Part shown: piece by piece, positions 15,486-22,940 of the stretch
Position numbering within the stretch: the first letter of the stretch is position 1
How the letters are laid out: each line of letters begins with the position of its first letter
Origin: Nitrospira sp. UBA2082
GTDB taxonomy: Bacteria > Nitrospirota > Nitrospiria > Nitrospirales > Nitrospiraceae
DNA: 23,361 nt
Direction of reading: 5' to 3'
NCBI GenBank assembly: GCA_002331335.1
Contig: DCZO01000004.1
Span: 129,459 to 152,819, forward strand
Translations under genes and position numbers: made by a program
Notes under the pieces: model-generated
What the model was told of the DNA's origin: nothing
Database searches by the model: none
What the model saw: only the letters and a program-made list of their open reading frames with translations

Positions 15486-16841
15486 ATGATGAATTTTGCA
15501 GATCACTGGATAGGCTATACGGCGTTGGTCGTGTTTCTGTTCGCCTATCTCCTGGTGATTGTCGAAGAGAGTCTTCATCTCCGCAAATCGAAGCCCGTCA
15601 TGGTGGCCGCAGGCGTGATCTGGATGTTGACGGCCACCGCGTATGCCTCTCAACATCAATCCCATCTTGTCGCCGAGATCCTGCGCCATAATCTCCTGGA
15701 ATATGCCGAATTGATGCTGTTCTTGCTCTCCGCCATGACGTTCATCAATACGATGGCAGAACGGAACATCTTTTCGGGGCTGCGGACAGGCCTCGTGTCG
15801 TTAGGCCTGTCCTTGCGCGCTGTTTTCTGGCTGACCGGCATGCTTGCGTTTTTCATTTCCCCTGTTGCGGATAATCTGACGACGGCGCTGGTGATGGGAG
15901 CTGTGGTCATGGCCATGGGTGCGGGTAACAGCCGATTCATCAGCGTGGCCTGCATCAATGTGGTGGTGGCGGCTAACGCGGGCGGTGCATTCAGCCCCTT
16001 CGGCGATATCACAACCCTCATGGTCTGGCAGAAAGGCGTGGTTCATTTCGGCGATTTTCTTTCGCTGTTCATCCCTTCTCTCATCAACTGGCTCGTTCCG
16101 GCGGCCCTGATGTCCCTGACAATTCCGTACGAGAAGCCGTCAAGCAGGACAGAATCCGTACGGGTCAAGCACGGCGGCTATGTCGTTGTGATGCTCTTTC
16201 TGATCACTATCGCTGGAACAGTGTTTCTGCATCATGTGCTTGAGATCCCCCCCTTTCTCGGCATGATGACCGGATTAGGCATTCTTAAGTCCTATGGATA
16301 TTTTATCCGGCGCAAGGAGCTGAACGAGTGGACGGAAGTTCCCGCGTTCGATGGATCGGTCAGTATGGGCGTAGAGTTCAAGCCAGCGGTGAAGCCGTTT
16401 GATGTGTTCATCAGCATGAAGCGTGTGGAGTGGGATACGCTGATGTTTTTTTACGGCATTATGCTCTGCGTCGGCGGGCTCGGCGCATTGGGGTATTTGG
16501 CCGCACTCTCCGATGTTCTCTACAAGGATTTGGGAGCCACAACCGCGAACATCCTTGTCGGGATTCTTTCAGCGGTCGTCGACAACATTCCCGTCATGTT
16601 TGCCGTGTTGAGCATGAATCCGGATATGAGCCTTGGCCAATGGCTGTTGGTGACGTTGACGGCCGGTGTCGGCGGATCGCTGTTGTCTGTCGGGTCTGCA
16701 GCCGGGGTAGCACTTATGGGACAGGCACGAGGGATCTATACGTTCTCGGCCCACCTAAAATGGATATGGGCAATCGCCTTGGGTTATGCCGCCAGCATTG
16801 CGGTTCATCTGGGAATGAATGCCGCTCTCTTCAGTCCATAG
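15486..16841 (+). CDS. nhaD: NhaD-type Na+/H+ antiporter
   Basis: A 451-aa inner-membrane antiporter of the ion-transporter (IT) superfamily, about 11-12 TM helices. Family signatures are FISPVADNLTTALVMGAV with Asp129/Asn130 and VVVAANAGGAFSPFGDITTL with Ser170 and Asp174, followed by MVWQKG; near the C-terminus SAVVDNIPVMFAVLSM gives the matching repeat-2 helix break. NhaD exports Na+ (or Li+) in exchange for protons and supports salt and alkaline tolerance. The start may be ATG 15486 or the adjacent ATG 15489; a purine-rich GGGAGAGAAAGAG precedes both. It is 30 nt downstream of otsB, probably the same operon. The next gene on this strand is separated by the broken insertion sequence. Confidence 0.92.
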   Translation: MMNFADHWIGYTALVVFLFAYLLVIVEESLHLRKSKPVMVAAGVIWMLTATAYASQHQSHLVAEILRHNLLEYAELMLFLLSAMTFINTMAERNIFSGLRTGLVSLGLSLRAVFWLTGMLAFFISPVADNLTTALVMGAVVMAMGAGNSRFISVACINVVVAANAGGAFSPFGDITTLMVWQKGVVHFGDFLSLFIPSLINWLVPAALMSLTIPYEKPSSRTESVRVKHGGYVVVMLFLITIAGTVFLHHVLEIPPFLGMMTGLGILKSYGYFIRRKELNEWTEVPAFDGSVSMGVEFKPAVKPFDVFISMKRVEWDTLMFFYGIMLCVGGLGALGYLAALSDVLYKDLGATTANILVGILSAVVDNIPVMFAVLSMNPDMSLGQWLLVTLTAGVGGSLLSVGSAAGVALMGQARGIYTFSAHLKWIWAIALGYAASIAVHLGMNAALFSP

Positions 16842-17013
16842 GTTCTTGGACAATTTGTGACGAATCCGGTTCCTGGATTGCGAGACATGCTCGCGCGGTC
16901 GTGAATGGATCCGAGAGGCGTGCGATGGTTGGAAGTCTTCCCCGAAAACGATGGCAACGCAAGACGAGAGTACATTGACAGCTTCAACGGTCCTCGACGA
17001 AGGGAGTGAATCG
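16842..17013. other. Interval between nhaD and the IS remnant
   Basis: No gene seen in these 172 bases. AATCC and GGATT flank seven bases at about 16864-16880, too weak to call a terminator. Insertion-sequence terminal repeats were looked for and not found. Confidence 0.5.
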
Positions 17014-17208
17014 ATGAAGCAGTCGGAATTCTCCGAAAAGCAGATTGTCTATGCCGTCCGCCAAACGGAATCCGGCACCTTCATCGGACATGACTGTCCG
17101 CAGTTGGGCATCGCGGAGCAAACCATCTACGCCTGGAAACGGAACTACACCGGGCTCGGCCTGAGTGAACTCCAGCGACTGTGTGAAGAAAACATCAAGC
17201 TCAATTGA
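17014..17208 (+). mobile_element. IS3-family transposase orfA fragment (truncated)
   Basis: From ATG 17014 the frame reads MKQSEFSEKQIVYAVRQTES, then LGIAEQTIYAWKRNYTGLGLS and ELQRLCEEN. This is the N-terminal helix-turn-helix half of an IS3-family OrfA: compare the general pattern M-K-x-S-x-F-(S/T)-E-x-Q-I and G-(V/I)-(S/A)-E-x-T-x-Y-x-W. The protein ends after 64 residues, at EENIKLN, where family members continue into a leucine-zipper of about 25 more residues. No orfB, no terminal inverted repeats and no target duplication are visible, so the element is a dead remnant. A purine-rich AGGGAG lies eight bases before ATG 17014, and the frame stays open upstream to 16951. Confidence 0.85.
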
Positions 17209-17253
17209 TCCTATCATCACACACTGTGTGGTCAATGATCCGAAAGGGTGGTC

Positions 17254-18657
17254 ATGAAAGATTCAGCTGACAAAGCCAATGCCAAGCAGCATGCACTCAA
17301 TCATCTATTTACGCTCTTGGTGCATCGATTCAGTCTTCGTGAAGATAAAGCGGATGATAGTGAAATCGAACGGCGCATCCGTGACGGGGTAGAACTCGTC
17401 GGGGCAACCCCCTGGATTCTGATGTTCGCCATCTTTGTCGCATCCGTCGGCTTGAACGTGAATTCGACCGCCGTCATCATCGGTGCCATGCTCATTTCTC
17501 CCCTCATGGGGCCCATCATGGGCGCGGGGCTTGGCCTGGCGATCTATGATTTTAATTTGGTCAAGCGAGCGCTATGGAATCTCGGTATTGCCACGTTGAT
17601 CAGCTTGATCGTTTCCGCGCTCTATTTCTCACTCTCACCGTTACAAGCAGCCCAATCTGAGCTTCTGGCAAGGACCACGCCTACCATATGGGATGTGCTC
17701 ATTGCTTTGTTCGGGGGGCTGGCAGGTATCGTGGGAGTGACGCGGAAAGAAAAATCAAACGTCATTCCTGGGGTAGCGATTGCCACGGCGCTGATGCCGC
17801 CTATTTGCACGGCCGGATTTGGTATTGCCACAGGTGAGTGGAGTTTTGCCGCGGGTGCATTGTACCTGTACACCATCAACTGCGTATTCATTGGCTTGGC
17901 AACCGTGATCGGCATACGGGTTCTGCGTCTAACTCCACACCGCTTTGCGGATGCCACAATCGCTTGGCGTGTAAAATTCTGGTTGGTGATGCTATCGCTA
18001 TGCACTGCATTGCCAAGCACTTACCTGGCTGCCACACTCGTTAAAGAAGAGGTCTTCAACGCACGAGCGCGCCAGTTTGTCGATCAGGAGTTCTCATTCC
18101 CAAACACACATGCGGCCGAACTGAAGATCAATCCTAAAACTCGAACAATTGAACTTTCTTTGATTGGGGCACCGCTGGAAAAGGCAACACTCCAAACCAT
18201 CGAAGGCCGCTTGGCCGCAGCTCAATTGGATGGCGCACAAATTGTCGTCCACCAGTCAAGCGATGAAAAAGTTGATGTCACCGCGTTGAAATCCTCTCTA
18301 TTAAGCGACTTGTACCGGGATAGCCAAGAAGCATCGCGCAAAAAAGACGCTGAAATTCTCAGACTGCAAAACGAGATCGCATCGAGAAATGTGCTGTTCG
18401 CAATTGCGGAAGATATTTCCAACGAGCTTCGTGCGCAGTATCCATCCATCACACAGGTCATGGTCGGCAAAGGTCTGGTGTTCGCAGGAGACGCCCCCGC
18501 AAAAACAATGCAACATCTGCGCGTTTCATCGAGCGCGACTCTTTCAACGGGAGAACAGAACCGTATTGAGGATTGGTTCAAAGTCAGAACAAAATCAGAA
18601 GACGTGGTAGTGCATTTTGAAGGTCCAGCTCAAAAAGTCAGACAGAAGCGCCGGTAA
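17254..18657 (+). CDS. DUF389-family membrane protein
   Basis: A 467-aa protein of the DUF389 (TIGR00341-like) family, function unknown. The N-terminal half is membrane-embedded with about six helices; the family core is SVGLNVNSTAVIIGAMLISP then LMGPIMGAGLGLAIYD (about residues 65-100), and PGVAIATALMPPICTAGFG (about 172-190). The C-terminal half, from about residue 270, is soluble, with a probable short coiled coil (SRKKDAEILRLQNEIASRN). ATG 17254 follows GAAAGGG at a reasonable distance; GTG 17248 would add two residues. The downstream half is noticeably poorer in GC and richer in AAA/CAA/ACA codons than neighbouring genes, and it is flanked by an IS3 remnant and a gene fragment, which suggests horizontal acquisition. 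A transport role is only inferred from the membrane core. Confidence 0.85.
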   Translation: MKDSADKANAKQHALNHLFTLLVHRFSLREDKADDSEIERRIRDGVELVGATPWILMFAIFVASVGLNVNSTAVIIGAMLISPLMGPIMGAGLGLAIYDFNLVKRALWNLGIATLISLIVSALYFSLSPLQAAQSELLARTTPTIWDVLIALFGGLAGIVGVTRKEKSNVIPGVAIATALMPPICTAGFGIATGEWSFAAGALYLYTINCVFIGLATVIGIRVLRLTPHRFADATIAWRVKFWLVMLSLCTALPSTYLAATLVKEEVFNARARQFVDQEFSFPNTHAAELKINPKTRTIELSLIGAPLEKATLQTIEGRLAAAQLDGAQIVVHQSSDEKVDVTALKSSLLSDLYRDSQEASRKKDAEILRLQNEIASRNVLFAIAEDISNELRAQYPSITQVMVGKGLVFAGDAPAKTMQHLRVSSSATLSTGEQNRIEDWFKVRTKSEDVVVHFEGPAQKVRQKRR

Positions 18658-18841
18658 ACTATGACGGGCGCGTTTCGCCAAGCGCCTCCGCTAGCACCTT
18701 CCTCACCGGCGAAAGGCGCTCTTTCTTCGACAGCAGTAACCGGGTCTGGTGAACCTGTGCAGGTGGCTATCCGGGATCATTGGACCGGGAAATCATGCGC
18801 GGGAAACCTGTCCGGTGATGAATAGAGCTGTATCAGCGTAG
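18658..18841. other. Interval after the DUF389 gene, no recognised gene
   Basis: An inverted repeat AGCGCCT (18681-18687) / AGGCGCT (18714-18720) with a 26-base loop, followed by CTTTCTTC, could be a poor terminator. On the minus strand a 35-codon frame without a start reads LLLSKKERLSPVRKVLAEAL, protein-like but not identified; it may be a decayed gene end. Confidence 0.4.
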
Positions 18842-19033
18842 GTGCTGCTGTGGCGTAGTTGCCTGAGGACCGCCTGTGTCATTCAGGAGCCAACGGCAGT
18901 TCCTGCCCTAACTCTTGATTGGCCGCGATTCGTCAGCACCGTGGTCGGTGTGCTTGATGGGGACACAATGACCGTTAATCGCAACAATACGATAGAAAAG
19001 GCCAGCCCTTACGTAGGATCTGGCCTCGTTTAA
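18842..19033 (+). pseudogene. Probable 5' fragment of a thermonuclease (SNase-like) gene
   Basis: Within this frame, residues 28-48 read PRFVSTVVGVLDGDTMTVNR and continue NNTIEKA. This matches the N-terminal beta strand of staphylococcal-nuclease-like proteins (general form F-x-G-x-V-V-x-V-x-D-G-D-T-I-x-V), including the Asp of D-G-D-T that binds Ca2+. The following R-x-x-G-I-D-x-P-E segment with the catalytic residues is absent; the frame ends nine residues later and runs into the convergent ATPase gene (four shared bases). The stretch before PRF is not a convincing signal peptide. I read it as a truncated pseudogene; the match is short, so confidence is moderate. Confidence 0.5.
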
Positions 19034-21612
19034 GGGGGCGAGGTCAGATCTCGCGTCGTTGCGTAAAAGTATCGCTTCACGAGTTCGGCTGTCAGCACAT
19101 AGCCGGCCAGGATGGCCGCTAAGAGGAGCAGGAACGACAACGGCATCGGAGTGAATCCGAGCGGTGCAGCAAGAGGAGTGTAGGGGAGGAGCAAGGTCAG
19201 GGCGGCGATAGCCATCGTCGCGAGGAGAAGATGCCGCCCCGGCCTGCTGGAGAAACAGGCCCGCCTGGTACGAATGACCAGCACGATCGCCGACGCCGAG
19301 ATGACGGATTCCACGAACCAGCCGGTTCGAAACTGTTCCTCCGACGCGCGCAGGAGCCAGAGAAGAGCTCCGAATGTCAGGTAATCGAAGACGGAGCTGA
19401 CCACCCCGAACGTCAGCATGAATTTCCGGATAAAGGCGATGTCCCATCGCTTAGGCCGATCGATGAGCTCGCGGTCGACACTGTCGGTGGCGATCGTCAT
19501 TTCCGGAATGTCGGTCAGCAGATTCGTCAAGAGAATCTGTTTCGGCAACAAGGGGAGAAACGAAAGAAACAGGGATGCGCCGGCCATACTGAACATGTTG
19601 CCGAAGTTGGCACTGGTGGCCATGAACACATACTTAAGGGTGTTGGCGAACGTGGTGCGTCCTTCGCGAACGCCTTCTGCCAGGACGGCCAGATTCTTTT
19701 CGAGCAGCACGATATCGGCGGTGTCCTTGGCCACGTCCACGGCGCTGTCCACGGAGATGCCGACATCGGCCGCATGGAGCGCGGGCGCGTCGTTGATGCC
19801 GTCCCCGATGTACCCGACGACATTGCCGGAACGTTTCAGGGCAAGGATGATGCGATCCTTCTGATTCGGCTCCACTTCCGCGAATACATTGATGCTGTTG
19901 ACCCGGTGAAGCAGCGCCTCGTCCGTCAACTGGCGAAGATCCTGTCCCGTCAAGACCCGCTGGTGGTCCAGCCCGACGTGATTGCTGACATACGATGCGA
20001 CGAGGCGGTGGTCGCCCGTGATAATTTTCAGGGAGACACCAAGTTGCCGGAGCGCTCCAATGGTCTCCGCCATGCCCGGCTTGACCGGGTCGGCGAACAC
20101 CAGGAGCCCCAAGAACGTCATCTCCGCCTCATGCTGCTTGTCGATGTGGGCCGTGTTCCCCATCTCGCGAGCGGCGAGCCCAAGGGTTCGGAACCCCTGT
20201 TCATTGAGAGACTGAAACTGTTGACGAATGTGTTCGCTCCGATCCTCCAGAGGCACCGCTGTGCCGTCCGGCAGCTCGGCCCGCGTACAGACGGCCAATA
20301 TTGGATCGACCGCTCCCTTCGTGATCAGGAGATGGGTCGCAGGTCCTGCCACAAGGATGGATAGCCGCTTGCGAAGAAAGTCGTACGGCACTTCGTCGAG
20401 CTTCCGATACTCCGTCATGCCGGAGACGGGTTGTGTCCTCAACGCCTCATCGAGTGGATTGATGAAGCCGGTTTCATGGGTGGCGTTGAGCACGGCATGG
20501 AAGAGCACCCGTTCGCTGGGGGATCCGTTCACATTCAGCGCCGCATGCAGGCGCATCATTCCTTCCGTCAAGGTCCCGGTCTTGTCCGAACAGAGGACGT
20601 TCATACTCCCGAAGTTTTCGATGGCCGCGAGGCGTTTGACGATCACTTTCTGTTCGGCCATCCGTTTTGCGCCATGGGAAAGATTCACGGAGATGATCGC
20701 CGGCAGGAGTTGCGGGGTCAGGCCTACCGCGAGCGCCATGGAAAAGAGAAAGGAATCAAGTACGGGCCGCTGCAAATAGACATTGACGGCAAAGATGGCG
20801 AGCACGAGCAGCAACGTGACTTCGAGCAAGAGGTACCCAAACCGGCGAACCCCTCGTTCGAATTCCGTCTCAGGCGTTCGATGCATGACCTGGCCGGCGA
20901 TGCGACCGAACTCCGTCTCCTTGCCGATGCGCACGATCATGGCTTTGGCATGGCCGCTGACGACGTGCGTACCCATGAAGACGCTATTGGTCCGTCGCGT
21001 GAGGGGCGCTGTCGCGGGGACGACGGATACTGATTTCTCAGCCGGATACGTCTCACCGGTCAATGCGGCTTCATCGATGAAGAGATCCTTCGAGTCCAGC
21101 AGCAGGCCGTCTCCGGGAATGCTCGAGCCGGCAGAGAGATCAATGACATCGCCGGGCACGATCTCGTCGGCGGGCACCTCCATCAGCAGGCGGTCTCTCC
21201 ACACCTCGGCTTTCACGCGTACGAGCGCGAGCAACGCTGCGACGGCCCTGGCCGCTCCATGTTCTTGCCAGAACCCCAACAGGGCGCTGACCAGGATGAT
21301 AGTCAGTATGATGAGCGCGTCCGTGCGATCGGCGAGGAACAAGGACACGGTGGCGGCAAACAGGAGAATGAGCGTGATGGGACTACGAAATTGTGCGAGC
21401 AGAGCGGACAGGAAATCGACGTTCTGACGGGGCCTGAGACGGATAGGTAGACAACGCTCCTGCCGTTGCCGAGCCTCTTCGGTACTGAGCCCGTCGAGGC
21501 TTGTCTCAAGGCGGGCGAAGAGGTCATCCGCGGCTATCGCCCAGTACGGCTCCCCGTTCACAATGTGATGCCTCGTTGTTGTGGTCGAACAATCCTGTCC
21601 ACCGAGCCTCAT
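19030..21612 (-). CDS. P3B-type (MgtA/MgtB-like) Mg2+-transporting P-type ATPase
   Basis: An 860-aa P-type ATPase of the magnesium-transporter class, at the inner membrane. The A-domain motif is TGET (Thr for the usual Ser), the phosphorylated Asp343 lies in SDKTGTLTEG, and the hinge is IGDGINDAP with Asp604 and Asp608. MgtA-type signatures are IENFGSMNVLCSDKTG, GISVDSAVDVAKDTADIVLL and TSANFGNMFSMAGAS. The M4 motif reads TPQLLP (Gln301) where enterobacterial MgtA has T-P-E-M-L-P, and M6 reads NLLTDIPEMTIATD rather than N-L-x-Y-D; these mark a different branch, so Mg2+ uptake is likely but not certain. Start ATG 21612 overlaps the permease stop by four bases (ATGA), indicating translational coupling. 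No Mg2+-leader RNA can be upstream of this ATG, because it is inside the operon. Confidence 0.9.
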   Translation of the reverse strand: MRLGGQDCSTTTTRHHIVNGEPYWAIAADDLFARLETSLDGLSTEEARQRQERCLPIRLRPRQNVDFLSALLAQFRSPITLILLFAATVSLFLADRTDALIILTIILVSALLGFWQEHGAARAVAALLALVRVKAEVWRDRLLMEVPADEIVPGDVIDLSAGSSIPGDGLLLDSKDLFIDEAALTGETYPAEKSVSVVPATAPLTRRTNSVFMGTHVVSGHAKAMIVRIGKETEFGRIAGQVMHRTPETEFERGVRRFGYLLLEVTLLLVLAIFAVNVYLQRPVLDSFLFSMALAVGLTPQLLPAIISVNLSHGAKRMAEQKVIVKRLAAIENFGSMNVLCSDKTGTLTEGMMRLHAALNVNGSPSERVLFHAVLNATHETGFINPLDEALRTQPVSGMTEYRKLDEVPYDFLRKRLSILVAGPATHLLITKGAVDPILAVCTRAELPDGTAVPLEDRSEHIRQQFQSLNEQGFRTLGLAAREMGNTAHIDKQHEAEMTFLGLLVFADPVKPGMAETIGALRQLGVSLKIITGDHRLVASYVSNHVGLDHQRVLTGQDLRQLTDEALLHRVNSINVFAEVEPNQKDRIILALKRSGNVVGYIGDGINDAPALHAADVGISVDSAVDVAKDTADIVLLEKNLAVLAEGVREGRTTFANTLKYVFMATSANFGNMFSMAGASLFLSFLPLLPKQILLTNLLTDIPEMTIATDSVDRELIDRPKRWDIAFIRKFMLTFGVVSSVFDYLTFGALLWLLRASEEQFRTGWFVESVISASAIVLVIRTRRACFSSRPGRHLLLATMAIAALTLLLPYTPLAAPLGFTPMPLSFLLLLAAILAGYVLTAELVKRYFYATTRDLTSPP

Positions 21613-22841
21613 TCATACCGCAGCGCCTCGATCGGATTCAGCTTCGACGCTTTGTTGGCCGGATAGAGGCCGAAGAAGATGCCGACCGCGATGGAAAACA
21701 GAAAGGCGGCCGCCACGGCCTGGGGCGAGATGATGGCCGGCCATCCCACCATGGCGGTGAGCAGCCGGGCGCCGCCGATCCCGGCGGCGACGCCGAGCAG
21801 GCCGCCGATCACCGTCATGATGATTGCTTCGATGAGAAACTGAAGCAGGATGTGGCGCCGTTTAGCCCCCACCGCCATGCGGAGCCCGATTTCTCTCGTC
21901 CGCTCCGTGACCGAGACCAGCAGAATGTTCATGATGCCGATCCCGCCGACGATCAGGGAAATGGAGGCGATGCTCATCAGCATGAGCATCATCGTTCGGC
22001 TGGTGCCGGCCATGGTCTTGGCGATGTCTTCCATCGTCCGGATCGTGAAATCGTCCTCTTCCGCCTGATGCAGGCGATGCCTTGTCCGCAACAGCTCTTT
22101 GATGTCGTCCACAGCGGCGGGGATGTCCTGCTGCGTGTGCGTGGCGACCAGAATGATTCCGACGGTGCCGAGGAACTTCGTGCCGAACACCTTGCGTTCC
22201 GCCGTTGAAAAGGGGAGGACCACGAAGTCGTCTTGGTCCTGGCCCGTGACGGATTGCCCTTTCGAGGCGAGGACGCCGATGATACGCAGGGAGACGTTTC
22301 TGATGCGGATCTCGCTGCCCACGACATCCTCTCCCGGCTCGAACAGATTCTGCGCGACGGTTCTTCCCACGAGGGCGACTTTGGCGGCAGCATCGAGGTC
22401 CGATTGGGTGAAGAAGTTGCCTTCCGCGATGGGCCAGTTCCTGACCTCGGGAAAGACCGGTGTGGTTCCGAACACGACCGTGCTCCAGTTCTTGTTTTCC
22501 CTGATGACCTGAAGCACCGATCGTGTGCCGTATAACACCGTTTCGACGCCTGCCACCTTCTTCTCGATATCGTCCGCGTCATCGACGGTCAGGGTCGAGA
22601 TGGAGCCAAGGCCGCCGCGCACCCCGCCGACGGTTGTCGCGCCGGGGATGACAATCAACACATTGGTGCCGAGGCTGGCGATTTCCGCTTGCACCGACGC
22701 CGTGGCACCCTGCCCGAGGCTGACCATTGCCACGACGGCGCCGATGCCGATGACGATGCCGAGCATCGTCAACCCGGCACGCAAGGGATTGCGGCGGAGG
22801 ATGCGGAGGGCGGAGAACATGGTGAGCCACAAAAATGACAT
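21609..22841 (-). CDS. macB: MacB-type ABC transporter permease (FtsX-like, no ATPase domain)
   Basis: A 410-aa inner-membrane permease of tripartite efflux/lipoprotein-export ABC systems. TM1 spans about residues 20-40 (LRAGLTMLGIVIGIGAVVAM), a periplasmic MacB core follows to about 275 (SLGTNVLIVIPGATTVGG, DDFTIRTMEDI), then three TM helices: LMLMSIASISLIVGGIGIMN, FLIEAIIMTVIGGLLG and AVAAAFLFSIAVGIFFG, ending ASKLNPIEALRYE, the classic family C-terminus. The TERTREIGLRMAVGAKR loop is also diagnostic. There is no Walker A/B ATPase domain in this protein, so a separate LolD/MacB-type ATPase is needed; none is in the window. ATG 22841 begins MSFLWLTMF and is preferred over the TTG at 22886; no good ribosome site is visible before it. 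The adaptor gene lies upstream. Confidence 0.88.
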   Translation of the reverse strand: MSFLWLTMFSALRILRRNPLRAGLTMLGIVIGIGAVVAMVSLGQGATASVQAEIASLGTNVLIVIPGATTVGGVRGGLGSISTLTVDDADDIEKKVAGVETVLYGTRSVLQVIRENKNWSTVVFGTTPVFPEVRNWPIAEGNFFTQSDLDAAAKVALVGRTVAQNLFEPGEDVVGSEIRIRNVSLRIIGVLASKGQSVTGQDQDDFVVLPFSTAERKVFGTKFLGTVGIILVATHTQQDIPAAVDDIKELLRTRHRLHQAEEDDFTIRTMEDIAKTMAGTSRTMMLMLMSIASISLIVGGIGIMNILLVSVTERTREIGLRMAVGAKRRHILLQFLIEAIIMTVIGGLLGVAAGIGGARLLTAMVGWPAIISPQAVAAAFLFSIAVGIFFGLYPANKASKLNPIEALRYE

Positions 22842-22843
22842 AG

Positions 22844-22913
22844 CTTGTCTGTCTGGTCGTCTGGTCTGTCCGGTTAGTCTGACCAAAACAACCAGACAGA
22901 CCGAATAGACAAG
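22844..22913. repeat. Nested and alternative inverted repeats of the GTCTGGT type
   Basis: AACCAGACAGACC (22890-22902) can pair with GGTCTGTCCGGTT (22863-22875; 13 bp, one mismatch) or, as ACCAGACAGAC, with GTCTGTCTGGT (22847-22857; 11 bp, perfect). An outer pair, CTTGTCT (22844-22850) and AGACAAG (22907-22913), encloses them. GTCTGGT also occurs as a direct repeat at 22851-22857 and 22859-22865. The block fills most of the adaptor-permease gap and ends three bases before the permease ATG. Confidence 0.7.
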
Positions 22914-22921
22914 AAAGACCG

Positions 22922-22940
22922 GACCGGCCTAGGGCCGGTC
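22922..22940 (-). terminator. Tight hairpin overlapping the adaptor stop (terminator- or attenuator-like)
   Basis: GACCGGCC-TAG-GGCCGGTC is a perfect 8-bp inverted repeat with a 3-base loop. In the gene direction it is followed by TTTCTTGT, a weak U-rich tract, and it covers two bases of the adaptor TGA (22941-22939). It could be a partial terminator that lowers expression of the permease and ATPase downstream, or an mRNA-stabilising hairpin. Confidence 0.45.

Noticed and set aside
16842..17253. Intact insertion sequence around the orfA fragment
   Set aside because: No orfB, no terminal inverted repeats and no target-site duplication could be seen, so only a remnant is called.
18681..18720. 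Intrinsic terminator after the DUF389 gene
   Set aside because: The 7-bp stem has a 26-base loop and no proper U-tract; too weak to call.
19231..20364. Long plus-strand frame of 377 codons opposite the P3B ATPase
   Set aside because: Shadow of the ATPase gene on the other strand; no domain recognisable.
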